From the NCBI RefSeq assembly GCF_949987515.2, contig NC_082694.2:58216080-58280079 (forward strand): a stretch of 64,000 bases of DNA, written 5' to 3'. Shown here in pieces: positions 25,182 through 35,170 of this stretch (position 1 is its first letter; the number at the start of each line of letters is the position of its first letter). The position numbers were made by a program, and so were the translations under genes. The notes beneath the pieces were generated by a model. That model did not search any database. It saw only the letters and a program-made list of their open reading frames with translations, and had not been told where the DNA came from. Origin of the DNA: Delphinus delphis. Its lineage: Eukaryota; Chordata; Mammalia; Artiodactyla; Delphinidae.

Positions 25182-25690
25182 GTATATGTATACACACACA
25201 CACACACACACACAAAATGGAATATTACTCAGCCATAAAAAAGAATGAAATACTGCCATTTGCAGCAACATGGATGGACCTAGAGATTATCATACTAAGT
25301 GAAGTAAGCCAGACAGAGAAAGGCAAGTATCATATGATATCACTTATATGTGGAATCTAAAATAATTATATAAATGAATTTATTTTTAAAACAGAAATAG
25401 ACTCATAGACATAGAAAACAACATTTTGGTTACCAAAGGGAAAGGGGAGGAGGAGGGACAAATTAGGAGTTTAACAGATACACACTACTACATATAAAAT
25501 AAACAACAATGACCTACTGTTCCTTCCTATAGTACAAGGAACTAAACTCAATAACTGGTAATAACCTATAATAGAAAATAATCTATGTACATATTTGTAT
25601 GTATAACTGAATCACTTAGCTGTACACCAGAACTAACACAACATTATAAATCAACTATATTTCAATAAAAATTAAAATATATGTATGAAT
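24136..25690 (+). mobile_element. 5'-truncated L1 (ORF2 C-terminus + 3' UTR)
   Basis: About 1.55 kb of L1. Broken ORF2 frames give recognisable L1 C-terminal peptides: [19 protein letters not shown] at about 24390-24440, [20 protein letters not shown] at about 24978-25034, and [20 protein letters not shown] at about 25217-25276. Multiple stops and frameshifts make it inactive. It ends in a TTTCAATAAAAATTAAAAT tail. An AT/AC microsatellite sits inside it. Confidence 0.9.
25148..25214. repeat. (TA)n(CA)n compound microsatellite in L1
   Basis: Lies between GAAGATGTGAGA and AAAATGGAATATTACTCAGC of the L1. The second L1 of this window has a similar array at the same internal position. Confidence 0.95.
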
Positions 25691-25714
25691 TCATAAATAT
25701 ATAATTCATGAATA

Positions 25715-25805
25715 TATGAATTTATGTTTTTTACCATATTAACCATTTTAAGTGTAGAGTTAACTAGTTTAAAATTCTTCACATATTTGTGAAACAAATC
25801 TTCAG
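25715..25805 (-). mobile_element. Old L1 3'-region fragment
   Basis: TTACCATATTAACCATTTTAAGTGTAG followed by TTTGTGAAACAAATCTTCAGAA matches the minus-strand L1 segment found again at 40040-40120 in this window. A short remnant. Confidence 0.5.
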
Positions 25806-25849
25806 AAATACTGACTCCATATATGAAATACAAATTAAAAGTAAGTTTT

Positions 25850-26145
25850 TGGGCTTCCCTGGTGGCGCAGTGGTTGAGAGTCTGCCTGCTGATGCAGGGG
25901 ACACGGGTTCGAGCCCTGGTCTGGGAAGATCCCACATGCCACGGAACAACTGGGCCTGTGAGCCACAACTACTGAGCTTGCACGTCTGGAGCCTGTGCTC
26001 CACAACAAGAGAAGCCGAGATAGTGAGAGGCCCACGCACTGCGATGAAGAGTAGCCCCTACTCGCCGCAACTAGAGAAAGCCCTCGCGCAGAAACGAAGA
26101 CCCAACACAGCCAAAAATAAATTAATAAATAAATAAATTTTTTTA
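25850..26145 (+). mobile_element. CHR-type SINE, long form
   Basis: Same tRNA-derived head as the short copies but continues past the GTGAGAGGCCCACGC block into GAAGAGTAGCCCCTACTCGC and ends in (AAAT)n. The TSD is AAAAGTAAGTTTT / AAAGGTAAGTTTT (25837-25849 and 26146-26158), one mismatch in 13. Confidence 0.92.
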
Positions 26146-26159
26146 AAAGGTAAGTTTTA

Positions 26160-26640
26160 CCAGTAAATTGGTCATGATCAATAGTTTGGTAATATACAAC
26201 ACTGATGAGGGAAACAGTTACTCTCATTCATAACGGATAGGAATATAACTTAGTTTACTTTGAATGACAATTTGGCAATGTCTTCCAAATTTTAAATGCA
26301 TAGAGATTTTGATGCAGAATTTACATTTGTAGCTATTTATTTTCTGCAAGGATATATTTGTATATACACAAACTTATAAAATATATTTGGTTCAGCATTG
26401 TTTGTGGAACCTAAATATTGATAAATAAATCATGTCATATCTACTTAATGGAATCCTAAGTAGCTCCTACAAAGAATAAGCTTGATTTTTGTATAACGAT
26501 CAGGAATAGCCTCCAAGATACAGTAGAAGGTACAGCATTCAACACTACCATTTGTGTTAAAAAATATATACTGACAGGGGATAAACAATAATGTGCTTAG
26601 ATATACCGAGAATTTCTCTGGAAGCGTTCACAAGACAGTG
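26160..26640 (+). mobile_element. Old L1 3' relic
   Basis: GAGGGAAACAGTTACTCTCATTC, AATGACAATTTGGCAATGTC, and a later AATGGAATCCTAAGTAG follow the L1 ORF2 to 3' UTR order, heavily decayed. Probably the continuation of the old L1 seen at 22625-24135. Confidence 0.5.
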
Positions 26641-27005
26641 GTTTGAGAGTTACCTCTTAGGATCAGGACTGGAATATTAAGGGTCAGGAGCACATAAGAC
26701 CAAAACATATGTTTCACTGTAAACTTTTGTACTGTTTGAGAGTTGCCACATCCATGTCTTACTAAACCAACTCTAAACCAATGGCAGCAAAACAAAGACA
26801 CCCTGAAACAAAATAACTCTCTTGTCTTTGAATCTGTGAGTCTTACATCAGAGCATTTTTCCCTCCAGCAGAAGAGGGATTCCTCCCAGCACCGGGACTG
26901 CCTGACTTTTCTCAAAGAAGGAGATGAGGGTAAACCTCACTGTAGCCTTGTGCTGGGTGCCATGCTGTAAAATGGTTTCAGAACTCTCAGCATGAGAGGG
27001 AACAT
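26640..27005. other. Non-coding, nothing identified
   Basis: Two overlapping frames of 95 and 75 codons on opposite strands have no recognisable content. Confidence 0.4.
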
Positions 27006-27009
27006 TACT

Positions 27010-27690
27010 AGGCAAGTCCAATAGTCTCTGAGCTCACCTCACTGAAGTAGGTTTGAGCAATTAACTACTTCATACTTCTGTCTTGTGTTCATCTGCAAAT
27101 TAGGAATTTTGATAATGCCTGCCTATAACAGGGAAGAACAAAGCTGACTCCATATTAGATCTGTTTTACTTTAACCTTTGTGCTGTTGCCTGTGCTTAGT
27201 CACACTGGCTTTGCACCTTTCGTAAAAGAATGTTGCCTATAGCCTGAAATATACAGGATAGCCTATTCTTAGGGCTCTGACCTTTAAGAGTCCATTCATA
27301 TAGAGATAAAAAGTAAGACAGAGAATAACATTTGTCTTTTTGGAGGTTTACAGGAACATAGTGACCTGACCTATGTGGACAGCTACGAGAACAAAGGATC
27401 CAACACCAACAAGTTTGCAACAACTAACCACCCGCCTCCCTCACCTTGCCTTTAAAAGTGCTTTCGAGAAGTTCGGGGGTTTGGGGGCATGAGCCACCCG
27501 TCTCCCTGCATGACCCTGCAATAAACCTTTCTCTGCTCCAAACTCAAATGTCTCTGCTTTTTGGCCTCACTCTGCATCGGGCACACAAACTTGCGTTCAG
27601 TAACAGGCCTACTTCACAGGTGTGTATGATCAGATGAAATCATGTTCATGAAAATGCTTCATTAACAAATACTATCATGTATTTTATTCA
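27010..27690 (+). mobile_element. MIR SINE split by a solo LTR
   Basis: The left part (CATCTGCAAATTAGGAATTT then GATAATGCC) and the right part from 27610 (TACTTCACAGGTGTGTATGA) join into normal MIR order when the LTR is removed. Confidence 0.65.
27124..27605 (+). mobile_element. ERV1-like solo LTR, copy 2
   Basis: 482 bp from TATAACAGGGAAGAAC to TTCAGTAACA. The 4-bp flanks are TGCC (27120-27123) and GGCC (27606-27609), a TSD with one change. It contains a TATA-like CCTTTAAAAGTG at about 27450, a polyadenylation signal AATAAACC at 27521, and TTTCTCTGCTCCAAACTC, shared in reverse by the LTR at 21981-22453. Confidence 0.85.
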
Positions 27691-27699
27691 TTTAAGTCT

Positions 27700-29600
27700 C
27701 TGAAATAGTTTTCAAAAACATGGGCTTACTTCTACAACTAACATGTTATCTGACAGAAGTGGCACAGAAGCGCTTTCCTTGCTTGTGCAAATAAACCAAG
27801 ACAAGAACAGCTCATTATTCTCCCATCTTCTGTTAAATCCAACCTGAGTCATAACATTCTTAACTTTCATATGGGGTAGGTCTTTGCGGATGATCGTGTC
27901 TCCCCCCTCACACCTAGTGAGAAATTTCATACAGCCTCTCAGAAAATGACGTCGATGATTCATCCCTATTCCTTTGTATTCACTATTCATCTACCTCTCA
28001 GTTTTTCCCAGTGACAGTTATCAACAGTTTTTAGGCTGTTTCAGATTTGAAATGTGACATTCGTGACTAGCAAGTGCCCTAGAGAAAGGACTCGTGACAT
28101 GTTAATATTGAAGTAAATGGAGGTGCAACAAATGACCTGTTTCTCTTCCTGCTCTCACTCCGGGCAGAGAGATCCTTCTAAAACTTACCCTCTCTTCCTT
28201 TTCCTTTAGCTCACACCAAGACCTATCTTTCCAGGTGACAGTGGTCCCTACTCGGCTTCTGCTGGCTCAACACAGCCCATATCTGCCTTTGTACTAGTGC
28301 CACAGGCAGGTCATCCCAGGTTAATTCCCTACATGACTGAGTCCTCATACAGCATCATCCCTGTCTCTCCTCTATGGTGTGTACAGTTTCAAAAGCCGAC
28401 TTTCATCAACTGTTCTTCTTGCTTCCCCTTGCCATCACAAATATTATGGTGAGGGTTTCTCTCCGAATTATCCCTCAGTAAAGAGGGGGTCACATTATCC
28501 ACATTCTTAACAAACTGCGCACATCTATTAACTTTACTTGGAATAATGAAGTAAATGAAAGATGTTCACCTGAAATACCCACTATTAATGCTAGTTGGAT
28601 GTGTATAGAAGTCACATGATGGATTAGGTTGGAGACAATAAGGAAACAATAAATCAAATAAAGATGTAGGAATTATTCCTGGGGTATGAGCTCATAATTG
28701 TGAGTGCTGGATGCCATTGTAAACAAACCTCTTAAAGATCATTTGAAAAATCAACATAATGACATGTTGTAGGTATCACAAACACACACAAAAGAAATGA
28801 AGATCAAGGACACCGTCTTTTGAATGAGTATTTGTGACAAGGGATAATAAATGCCAGTGAAAACATCCTACACAGATTCAAAAGGGATTAAGTTTCAAAA
28901 AACTTCAATAGAAATAAAGATGGCATACTCTGGAAAACTGTTAGGTGATTCAAAAGTGGCTCTGTTGAGGATGATGCTCTTGTTAAATATTTTATGTGTA
29001 TTAAATAAAATTACTCACAGAACATGAGGGTAGAAAACACTGTGTGACTAATTAATGCTTTATAAAATATGCTATCTTCATAAGTCTGTATAAAGAAATT
29101 ACAAATAAATACAATTTGATACTCATGTGCATTCTGAAAAGTTTCCTTATTATAATTGAACTTGTTTTGTGGGCCTGCCATACTTCCCACTGGGAAAATG
29201 GGAGACCCCTTATGTGGAGTCTCCTCATACTTGTGTTTATTAGTCATCTGAATCCCTCCCCACTCATGTATTCACAGGGTTATGAAAACTGAGGCTCCAG
29301 GAGAGGGTGTTACATTCAAGACTCACAAAGAGTGGTTAATGGCACAGGTTGGACTAGAACCCAGGTTTCTACGTAGGTACCGTGCTCCTTTCAGTCAGAG
29401 AGGGAAAGCCCAGCAACATCACAGAGATAGGACCAAGTATGCTGGGAGTAGAGAGTAATGAGGGCAGTAAATGGAGAAGCTCTATAGGATGACAGGAAGA
29501 GACTAGAAAAGTTACAAGACTTTCTTTTTTCCTAAAATAACTATATTCTTTTTTTTTTTTAACTGAAAGAGTAATACATATTATGGTAAACATGTGGTTT
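27700..29600. other. Apparently unique DNA between two solo LTRs
   Basis: No gag, pol or env resemblance and no long frame, so this is not a provirus interior. A TC-rich stretch at about 28140-28210 and otherwise plain AT-rich DNA. No gene seen. Confidence 0.5.
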
Positions 29601-29776
29601 GGTTGTCTTTCTTCTGAGGACTAATTCTTCCCACTCCATAAAGTATTGTCAGGGATCTCTACCATGGAATTGTGCCCTGTGACAGGAGAGGCACATGACT
29701 TGGTTGGATCCATGAGAGACTCCCCCTCTCCTGAACGTAGGTACAAATCTACCTGGGTCATGTGACCAGGAGGGGT

Positions 29777-30288
29777 TATAACAGGGAAGAACAAGTCTGA
29801 CTCCATATTGGATCTGTTTCTTTTACTTTAACCTTTGTATTCTATCACTTTCGCTACAAGTTAATAACTAAAGGGATGTTGCCTATAGCTTAAAGTATAA
29901 ATAATGGCCCATCTCTGGGAACCCTGCCTCCCACGTGTGATTGTTAAGCTAAAATACCTTTGTTGGGATCACAGAAAACATCCTGACCAGGCCCACCTGT
30001 GAATGGCGGCAGGAAAGAAGAAATTAACACATCCCCTCTGGAGTCTGGCTGGAACCAGGAAATGTTTGCAGCAACTTATTGCCTTTTTTACTCTTCACCT
30101 CTCCCTCTTTGTTCTGTAAAAGAAACTAGCCTCCAAACGCCGGCAAGATGGTTCTCTGGGACACTAGTCCACCATCTTCTCGGTCTGCTGGCTTTCCAAA
30201 TAACGTCGCTATTCTTTGCCCCAACAACTCAGCTCTCAATTTATTTGCCTGTCATGTGGCAAGCAGTACAAGCTTGGACTTGGTAACA
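29777..30288 (+). mobile_element. ERV1-like solo LTR, copy 3
   Basis: 512 bp from TATAACAGGGAAGAACAAG to TTGGTAACA, nearly identical in its first 55 bases to the LTR at 27124. Flanks GGGT (29773-29776) and GGGC (30289-30292) fit a 4-bp TSD with one change. The middle and 3' half differ more from the other two copies, so it is a related subfamily. ORFs of 64-95 codons inside it are chance. Confidence 0.8.
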
Positions 30289-30292
30289 GGGC

Positions 30293-30607
30293 CAGTCAGA
30301 ATCATCTGGAGAAACTCTCTTTCTCCTGGAGTTATGGAGTAGAAATAACAAAGAGTAGTGTTGCCATTGGCCACGTCTCCCGGCCACATGGAGGAAGATC
30401 ACCTTCAGTGGGTGGGAAGGAGGCCAACACTCAGAGAGAAACAGGGTCAAGAAATCTAATGAAGGACAACACCCTGCTTTGATTCACATGTTCTGGCTGT
30501 TGTGGAAAGAGTGTCCCTAGACTTCCCAGTCATATAAACCACTAAATTTCCCTCTTTGTTCCAAATCAACCAATAGTCTTACAAGTATATCAAGGAAAAA
30601 ATAGACA
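30293..30607. other. Older non-coding flank, possibly a decayed repeat
   Basis: Sequence on both sides of the LTR (for example CCAGTCAGAATCATCTGGAG, and CCAGTCATATAAACCACTAA near 30527) looks like one older repeat that the LTR entered, but I do not name it. Confidence 0.35.
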
Positions 30608-32055
30608 ATCAAAAGAAGAAAATAGACCCACACACCTATGGACAATTAATCTTTGACAAAGGAGGCAAAAATGTACCATGCAGAAAAGACAGTCTCTTTA
30701 GCAAGTGGTTTGGGAAAAGCTGGACAGCCGCATGCAAATCAATGAAGTTAGAACACACCCTCACACCATGCACAGAAATAAACTCAAAATGGTTTAAAGA
30801 CTTAAACATAAGACAACATAAAACTTCTAGAAGAGAACATAGGCAAAACATTCTCTGACATAAATCGTACTCATGTTTTCTTAGGTCAGTCTCCCAAGAC
30901 AATAGAAATAAAAGCAAAAGTAAACAAATGGGACCTAGTCAAGCTTATAAGCTTTTGCACAGCAAAGGAAACCATAAACAAAACAAAAAGACAACAAACG
31001 AACTGGGAGAAAATATTTTCAAATGATGTGACTGACAAGGGCTTAATTTCCAAAATATACAAACAGCTCATACAACTCAGTAACAAAAAAACAAACAACC
31101 CAATAGAAAAATGGGCAGAAGACCTAAATAGACATTTCTCCAAAGAAGACATACAGACAGTCAATAGGTACATGAAAAGATGCTCATCATAGCTAATTAT
31201 TAGAGAAATCTAAATCCAAACTGCAATGAGGTACCACTTCACACCAGCCAGAATGGCCATCATTAAAAAGTCTACAAATAATAAATGCTGGAGAGGGTGT
31301 GGAGAAAGGGAACCCTCTTTACACTATTGGTGGGAATGTAAATTGGTTCAGCCACTATGGAAAACAGTATGGAGGTTCTTTAAAAAACTAAAAATAGAGT
31401 TGCCATAGGATCCAGCAATCCCACTCCTGGGCATATACCCAGACAAAACTATAATTCGAAAAGATATATGCACCCCTATGTTCATAGAAGCACTATTTAC
31501 AATAGCCAAGACATGGAAACAACCTAAATGTCCATCAACAGATGAATGGATAAAGAAGATGTGGTATGTATATATATACATACACACACACACACACACA
31601 CACACAATGGAATATTACTCAGCCATTAAAGAGAATGAAATAGTGCCATTTGCAGCAACATGGATGGACTTAGAGATGATCATATTAAATGAAGTAAGAG
31701 AAAAGCAAATACTATATATATCACTTATATATGGAATCTGAAATATGACACAAATGAACATACCTATGAAACAGAAGCAGATGCACAGACATAGAGAACA
31801 GACTTGTGGCTGCCAAGGGTGGGGGTGGGAGGTACTGGGAGTCTGGGATGAGCAGATGCAAACTATTATATATAGGATGGATAAACGACAAGGTCCTACT
31901 GTATAGCACAGGAAACAATATTCAATATCCTGTGATAAAACCATAATGGGAAAGAATATGAAAAAGAATACATATATGTATAACTGATTCAGTGCTATAT
32001 AGCAGAAATTAACACAACATTGTAAATCAACTATACTTCCATAAAATTTTTTAAA
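30608..32055 (+). mobile_element. 5'-truncated L1, second copy
   Basis: About 1.45 kb collinear with the L1 at 24136-25690. It starts in ATAGACCCACACACCTATGG, keeps broken ORF2 C-terminal sequence, and ends CTATACTTCCATAAAATTTT. A possible TSD is AAGAAGAAAATAGA on the left and AAGAAGAAAGTAGA on the right. Frames are interrupted, so it is inactive. Confidence 0.9.
31565..31606. repeat. (TA)n(CA)n microsatellite in L1
   Basis: Lies at the position equivalent to 25148-25214 of the other L1, between GAAGATGTGGTA and AATGGAATATTACTCAGCC. Confidence 0.95.
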
Positions 32056-32059
32056 AGAG

Positions 32060-32435
32060 AGGAAGAAGAAGAAAGTAGAAAGCAACCACATTCATTACCC
32101 GGAATGAAAACACACACACATACTCACATGTAGAAATATGCTGTTTAATAAAAGATTTTTTTTTTTACTAACAATATATGGCAAATATATTTTCATAGGA
32201 GACTTCATTGCTTTTGTCAACGCTAATACTAACCAGCTGCATAAGAATGAGCCATCTCTTAAAATCTCTGGTTATCAGTTTTTGCACCTGTCAAGGGAAG
32301 AATCTGGAAGTAGACTCCTAAAATCCAGCAAGGTTGGAATAGGTAAGTGAGACCTTTGGATGAAATATTTTAAACGCCAGGTAGACCAGTTTGGGCAGCA
32401 GTGAACTACGGCGGCCTCCTAAGCCACAGACGTTC
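32060..32435. other. Unique DNA, no gene seen
   Basis: The pre-insertion flank of the retrocopy that follows. A 70-codon plus-strand frame at 32138-32350 has no recognisable content. Confidence 0.45.
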
Positions 32436-32451
32436 TCAACTCCATTATTTT
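32436..32451. repeat. Left TSD of the EBAG9 retrocopy
   Basis: TCAACTCCATTATTTT, repeated exactly at 33759-33774. In retrocopy sense it begins AAAATAATGG, consistent with cleavage at a TT/AAAA-like L1 endonuclease site. Confidence 0.92.
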
Positions 32452-33758
32452 TTTTTAATATTTAAAATTACTTATCATTATGCACATTGAAGGAAAGCAT
32501 TATAGACAGCAGAGTTCTTTCCCACCATAAAATTTACACCCAGTTAATTAGCTAGAAACACTAGCTTGAAGAGGTACTGATCTGTTCCATTTGTAATAAT
32601 TTCTCTACAGCAAACAATTGTCTTATAGTTGGAACATGTTGAAGAAAATATTAACTCACAAGTCTTTTTTTGTTGAGTCTCAATCACTAAGAGTTCAAGG
32701 GACTTTGAGAGAACCCTGGTGTCCTGCATGGCCTGAGGAATGCATTAAAATCAAGCAGTGTATTTGTATTCTGAAACTACTCTTAGCTCCATACAAATGT
32801 TACTTGGGTTGTGGAGCTCATGTTTCTCGTACTGACACTATGACATCTGAAGAACATTTTGTCATGAAAGTTTCACACCAATTTTGTTTTGTTCTTTCTT
32901 CATTAGCCCCTGTGCGTCCTTTTCCATTTCCTTCCTTTGCTGTTCTGCTGCTCTCTTTTCTCTCTCTTCTGCTGCCTCAGAACTTCTTTGTCTTGCCAGG
33001 CCGCATCTTCTTCTTCTTCCCATGCATTGGTATTTTCCTGCCAGGTACCCAAGTCACCTAATTCAGGAGACTGATGAATAAAAGGCATATCTTACGTAAC
33101 TGCTAGTCTACTAGAGAAACCCGTGCTACCATCTGGGATGCCAAAATTTAATGGTTCTCTCTTCTTAATAATGATTTTCTGGGTTTTCCTTATAGCTGGT
33201 GTCATGTCCTTAAAATAGTCAGGTTCCAGTTGTTCTAAAGCATTTTGCTGTGTTGCCACATTCCCATTCCCTCCTTCAATCTTTACACTTGTGGGTGCAT
33301 CTTCATTCCAGGAAGCCCACTCTTCAACATCTGTCTGCTTAGGAACTGATGAAGAATCAACTGTAGTTGGCAAAATTCTTTGGTCTCCACTTAATTTCCG
33401 TCCTCTGCCAGGTCTGCGTATTAATATCTTTAGGAATGAGAATACTGTTGCTAGGCAGGTACAAACTTTAAATAACCGAAACTGTGTGATACCCATGGTG
33501 GGAATCAAAACCTGCCCCTTCCCCTCCCCGCCCGCCCGGCGGAGGCTCCCAGCTGCTGCGGGCTGCGCGCGCACACAAGGCGCGCGCACGCGCACTGCTG
33601 GTCGCTTCCTCGAGCTTGCGCTCCGCCGGCTCAGTCCCAGCCCCGCTCGTTCAAAGCTGGGCGCGCGCTCTGTCTCAGCCGCCCCCTCGTCGGGAAACCC
33701 TCCCCCAGTCCCTCCTCCTGCCTCTCCTCCTTCGCCCTTGAAGGCGGCTCTCGGTAGT
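32452..33758 (-). pseudogene. EBAG9P: Processed pseudogene of EBAG9 (RCAS1)
   Basis: Intronless minus-strand copy of an EBAG9 mRNA. EBAG9 is a small membrane-anchored Golgi and secretory-pathway protein of 213 residues, with an N-terminal hydrophobic anchor and a C-terminal coiled coil. Here the family start (MGITQFRLF) is at 33496, the hydrophobic segment CTCLATVFSFLK follows, then KQTDVEEWASWNEDAPTSVK, EQLEPDYFKDMTPAIRK and EPLNFGIPDGSTGFSSRL. A CAA-to-TAA change makes an in-frame stop at about codon 135 (33092-33094). The same frame resumes with PFIHQSPELGDLGTWQENTN and the acidic EEEEDAAW. A small deletion, net 7 bp short, near 32950-32970 then shifts the frame, after which the remaining C-terminus ends GVKLS with the normal stop at 32862-32864. 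About 260 bp of GC-rich 5' UTR (33497-33758) and 400 bp of 3' UTR are kept, with a poly-T (the poly(A) tail) at the left end. A 16-bp TSD flanks the insertion. An upstream in-frame ATG at 33595 lies in the UTR and is not the family start. Confidence 0.95.
33500..33758. promoter_or_regulatory. CpG-rich retroposed 5' UTR
   Basis: GC-rich and CpG-dense, unlike the rest of the window. It contains alternating GCGCGC runs at about 33564-33597. It was probably part of the source gene's promoter-proximal CpG island and arrived as transcribed sequence, so promoter activity here is only a possibility. Confidence 0.4.
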
Positions 33759-33768
33759 TCAACTCCAT

Positions 33769-33774
<6 letters not shown>
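33759..33774. repeat. Right TSD of the EBAG9 retrocopy
   Basis: The second exact copy of the 16-bp duplication. It runs straight into an AT microsatellite. Confidence 0.92.
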
Positions 33775-33854
<80 letters not shown>

Positions 33855-33855
33855 T
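33774..33855. repeat. (TA)n(TG)n(TA)n compound microsatellite
   Basis: About 82 bp of TA, then TG, then TA dinucleotides directly beside the retrocopy TSD. Prone to length variation. Confidence 0.97.
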
Positions 33856-33859
33856 TTTT

Positions 33860-34790
33860 TAGTTCTTATAGCACCGTTTAAAATTTTAAGATAGTCCCCC
33901 AAACACAGCTTTATTTTCTTCCTAGTTTCCTGTCATTTCCTGAAAGTAATACATTTGTTTTTCTTATTATATGAAATGAGCCTTGTTATATACAAGCCAC
34001 ATATAGGAAGTTGTAGCCTCTGCTTCTGAAGAGGGGAAGCTATGAAAACCCATGACTCTTCCCGCTTCCGTGGACTTAGGGCCATGCTCTTATTTAAGAT
34101 CCTCTAAATCCCGTTGACAGGACCTCACCCGCTGATACTGTGGCTTGCCTCGCATCTAATAATATCCTGGATCTGGATTTCCTTTCAGATGTTTCTAAAT
34201 TTGATTCCTCTTCGTTTCAGCCACAGAGCAATCCCAGAGGAAAGGGCAAAGAAGGTTATGATCCTTTTTCACCCCCTGGGAATCTTAGAAACCCAAGAAG
34301 GGATTCTCCCAAGAAGGGACTCCAGGATAAAAGATCTCCCTGTGGGGAGATGACTAAACCCCTTTATCTGGCGTGTGGCATTTGTGCCTTCTTACGGTAA
34401 ATTCCTTTAGGGACGTGATTTCTAACAGCCTTTCCTGGAATCGGTGGATACCGTCATGTACAACATACAACCTGAGAAGAGCAATTCAGACACAGAACTG
34501 GAGTCCATAAACAAATTAGCCCCCGTGTCCCTCTGCCACGGTCTCTTCCCTATCTGTGTGGCATGGTTTTACTTTGTCCCAGGCCGCGTTTCCTAACACA
34601 AGTGGTTTCATTTGGGTTAACCTCTAATGTTCCAGTGGCTTCAATGACATCCCATCATTATCCTTAGACTAGCGGCTTTTAAACATGATTTCTTAGCACT
34701 GGTCTGCAGGTCAACACCGAGATGTCCTGTGCCCCTCAACACTCAGTGGCTCCCACTTAGGGAAGGTAAGAAGAGAGCCCGTGCTGTGAA
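33860..34790. other. Unique DNA, no supported gene
   Basis: Two overlapping plus-strand frames at 34114-34400 cover one purine-rich patch (GGAAAGGGCAAAGAAGG, AAGAAGGGACTCC) and look like chance frames. Confidence 0.45.
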
Positions 34791-34794
34791 CACC

Positions 34795-35170
34795 CTCCAA
34801 GGGCCCAGGCACACTGCTTGGCATTTATGTTCACTATCTTTTTTTTTTCTTTTTTTGCGGTACGCGGGCCTCTCACTGTTGTGGCCTCTCCTGTTGCGGA
34901 GCTCAGGCTCCGGACGCGCAGGCTCAGCGGCCATGGCTCACGGGCCCAGCCGCTCCGCGGCATGTGGGATCTTCCCGAACCGGGGCACGAACCCATGTCC
35001 CCTGCATCGGCAGGCGGACTCTCAACCACTGTGCCACCAGGGAAGCCCTATGTTCACTATCTTACTTCATCATTATAACCATATAGTCTGTAAGTATTAT
35101 CACTTTTTTTTTTTTTTTACAAATAAACCAAATCTCAGAGAAGTCATTTTGCTCTTGCACGTCACCATGT
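34795..35170 (-). mobile_element. MIR SINE split by a CHR SINE
   Basis: GGCACACTGCTTGGCATTTA on the left and, after the CHR copy, TTACTTCATCATTATAACCA and CAAATCTCAGAGAAGTCATT on the right follow complement-MIR order. Confidence 0.65.
34841..35048 (-). mobile_element. CHR-type SINE, short form
   Basis: Minus-strand copy with a perfect 15-bp TSD TATGTTCACTATCTT (34826-34840 and 35049-35063). Confidence 0.97.

Noticed and set aside
24245..25360. Several ORFs with reverse-transcriptase-like C-terminal peptides
   Set aside because: They are pieces of a 5'-truncated, frameshifted L1 ORF2, not a host gene or an active element.
28140..28260. A short resemblance to L2 ORF2 (GAGAGATCCTTCTAAAACTT)
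   Set aside because: The match is only about 20 bases and the sequence after it does not continue in L2 order.
27124..30288. Two same-orientation LTRs as the ends of one small provirus
   Set aside because: Each LTR has its own flanking 4-bp pair, a MIR reads across the first, and the 2.2 kb between them shows no retroviral coding or primer-binding features.
33092..33595. An intact 167-residue minus-strand gene
   Set aside because: The first 33 codons are translated 5' UTR. The EBAG9 part stops early at about codon 135 and the remainder is frameshifted, so it is a pseudogene.
33500..33758. A native CpG-island promoter of a local gene
   Set aside because: It lies wholly inside the retrocopy, between its TSD and the EBAG9 start, so it is best explained as retroposed 5' UTR.
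33291..33881. A plus-strand ORF of 196 codons
   Set aside because: It is antisense to the EBAG9 retrocopy and ends in a translated TA/TG microsatellite (YIYIYI and VCVCV runs).
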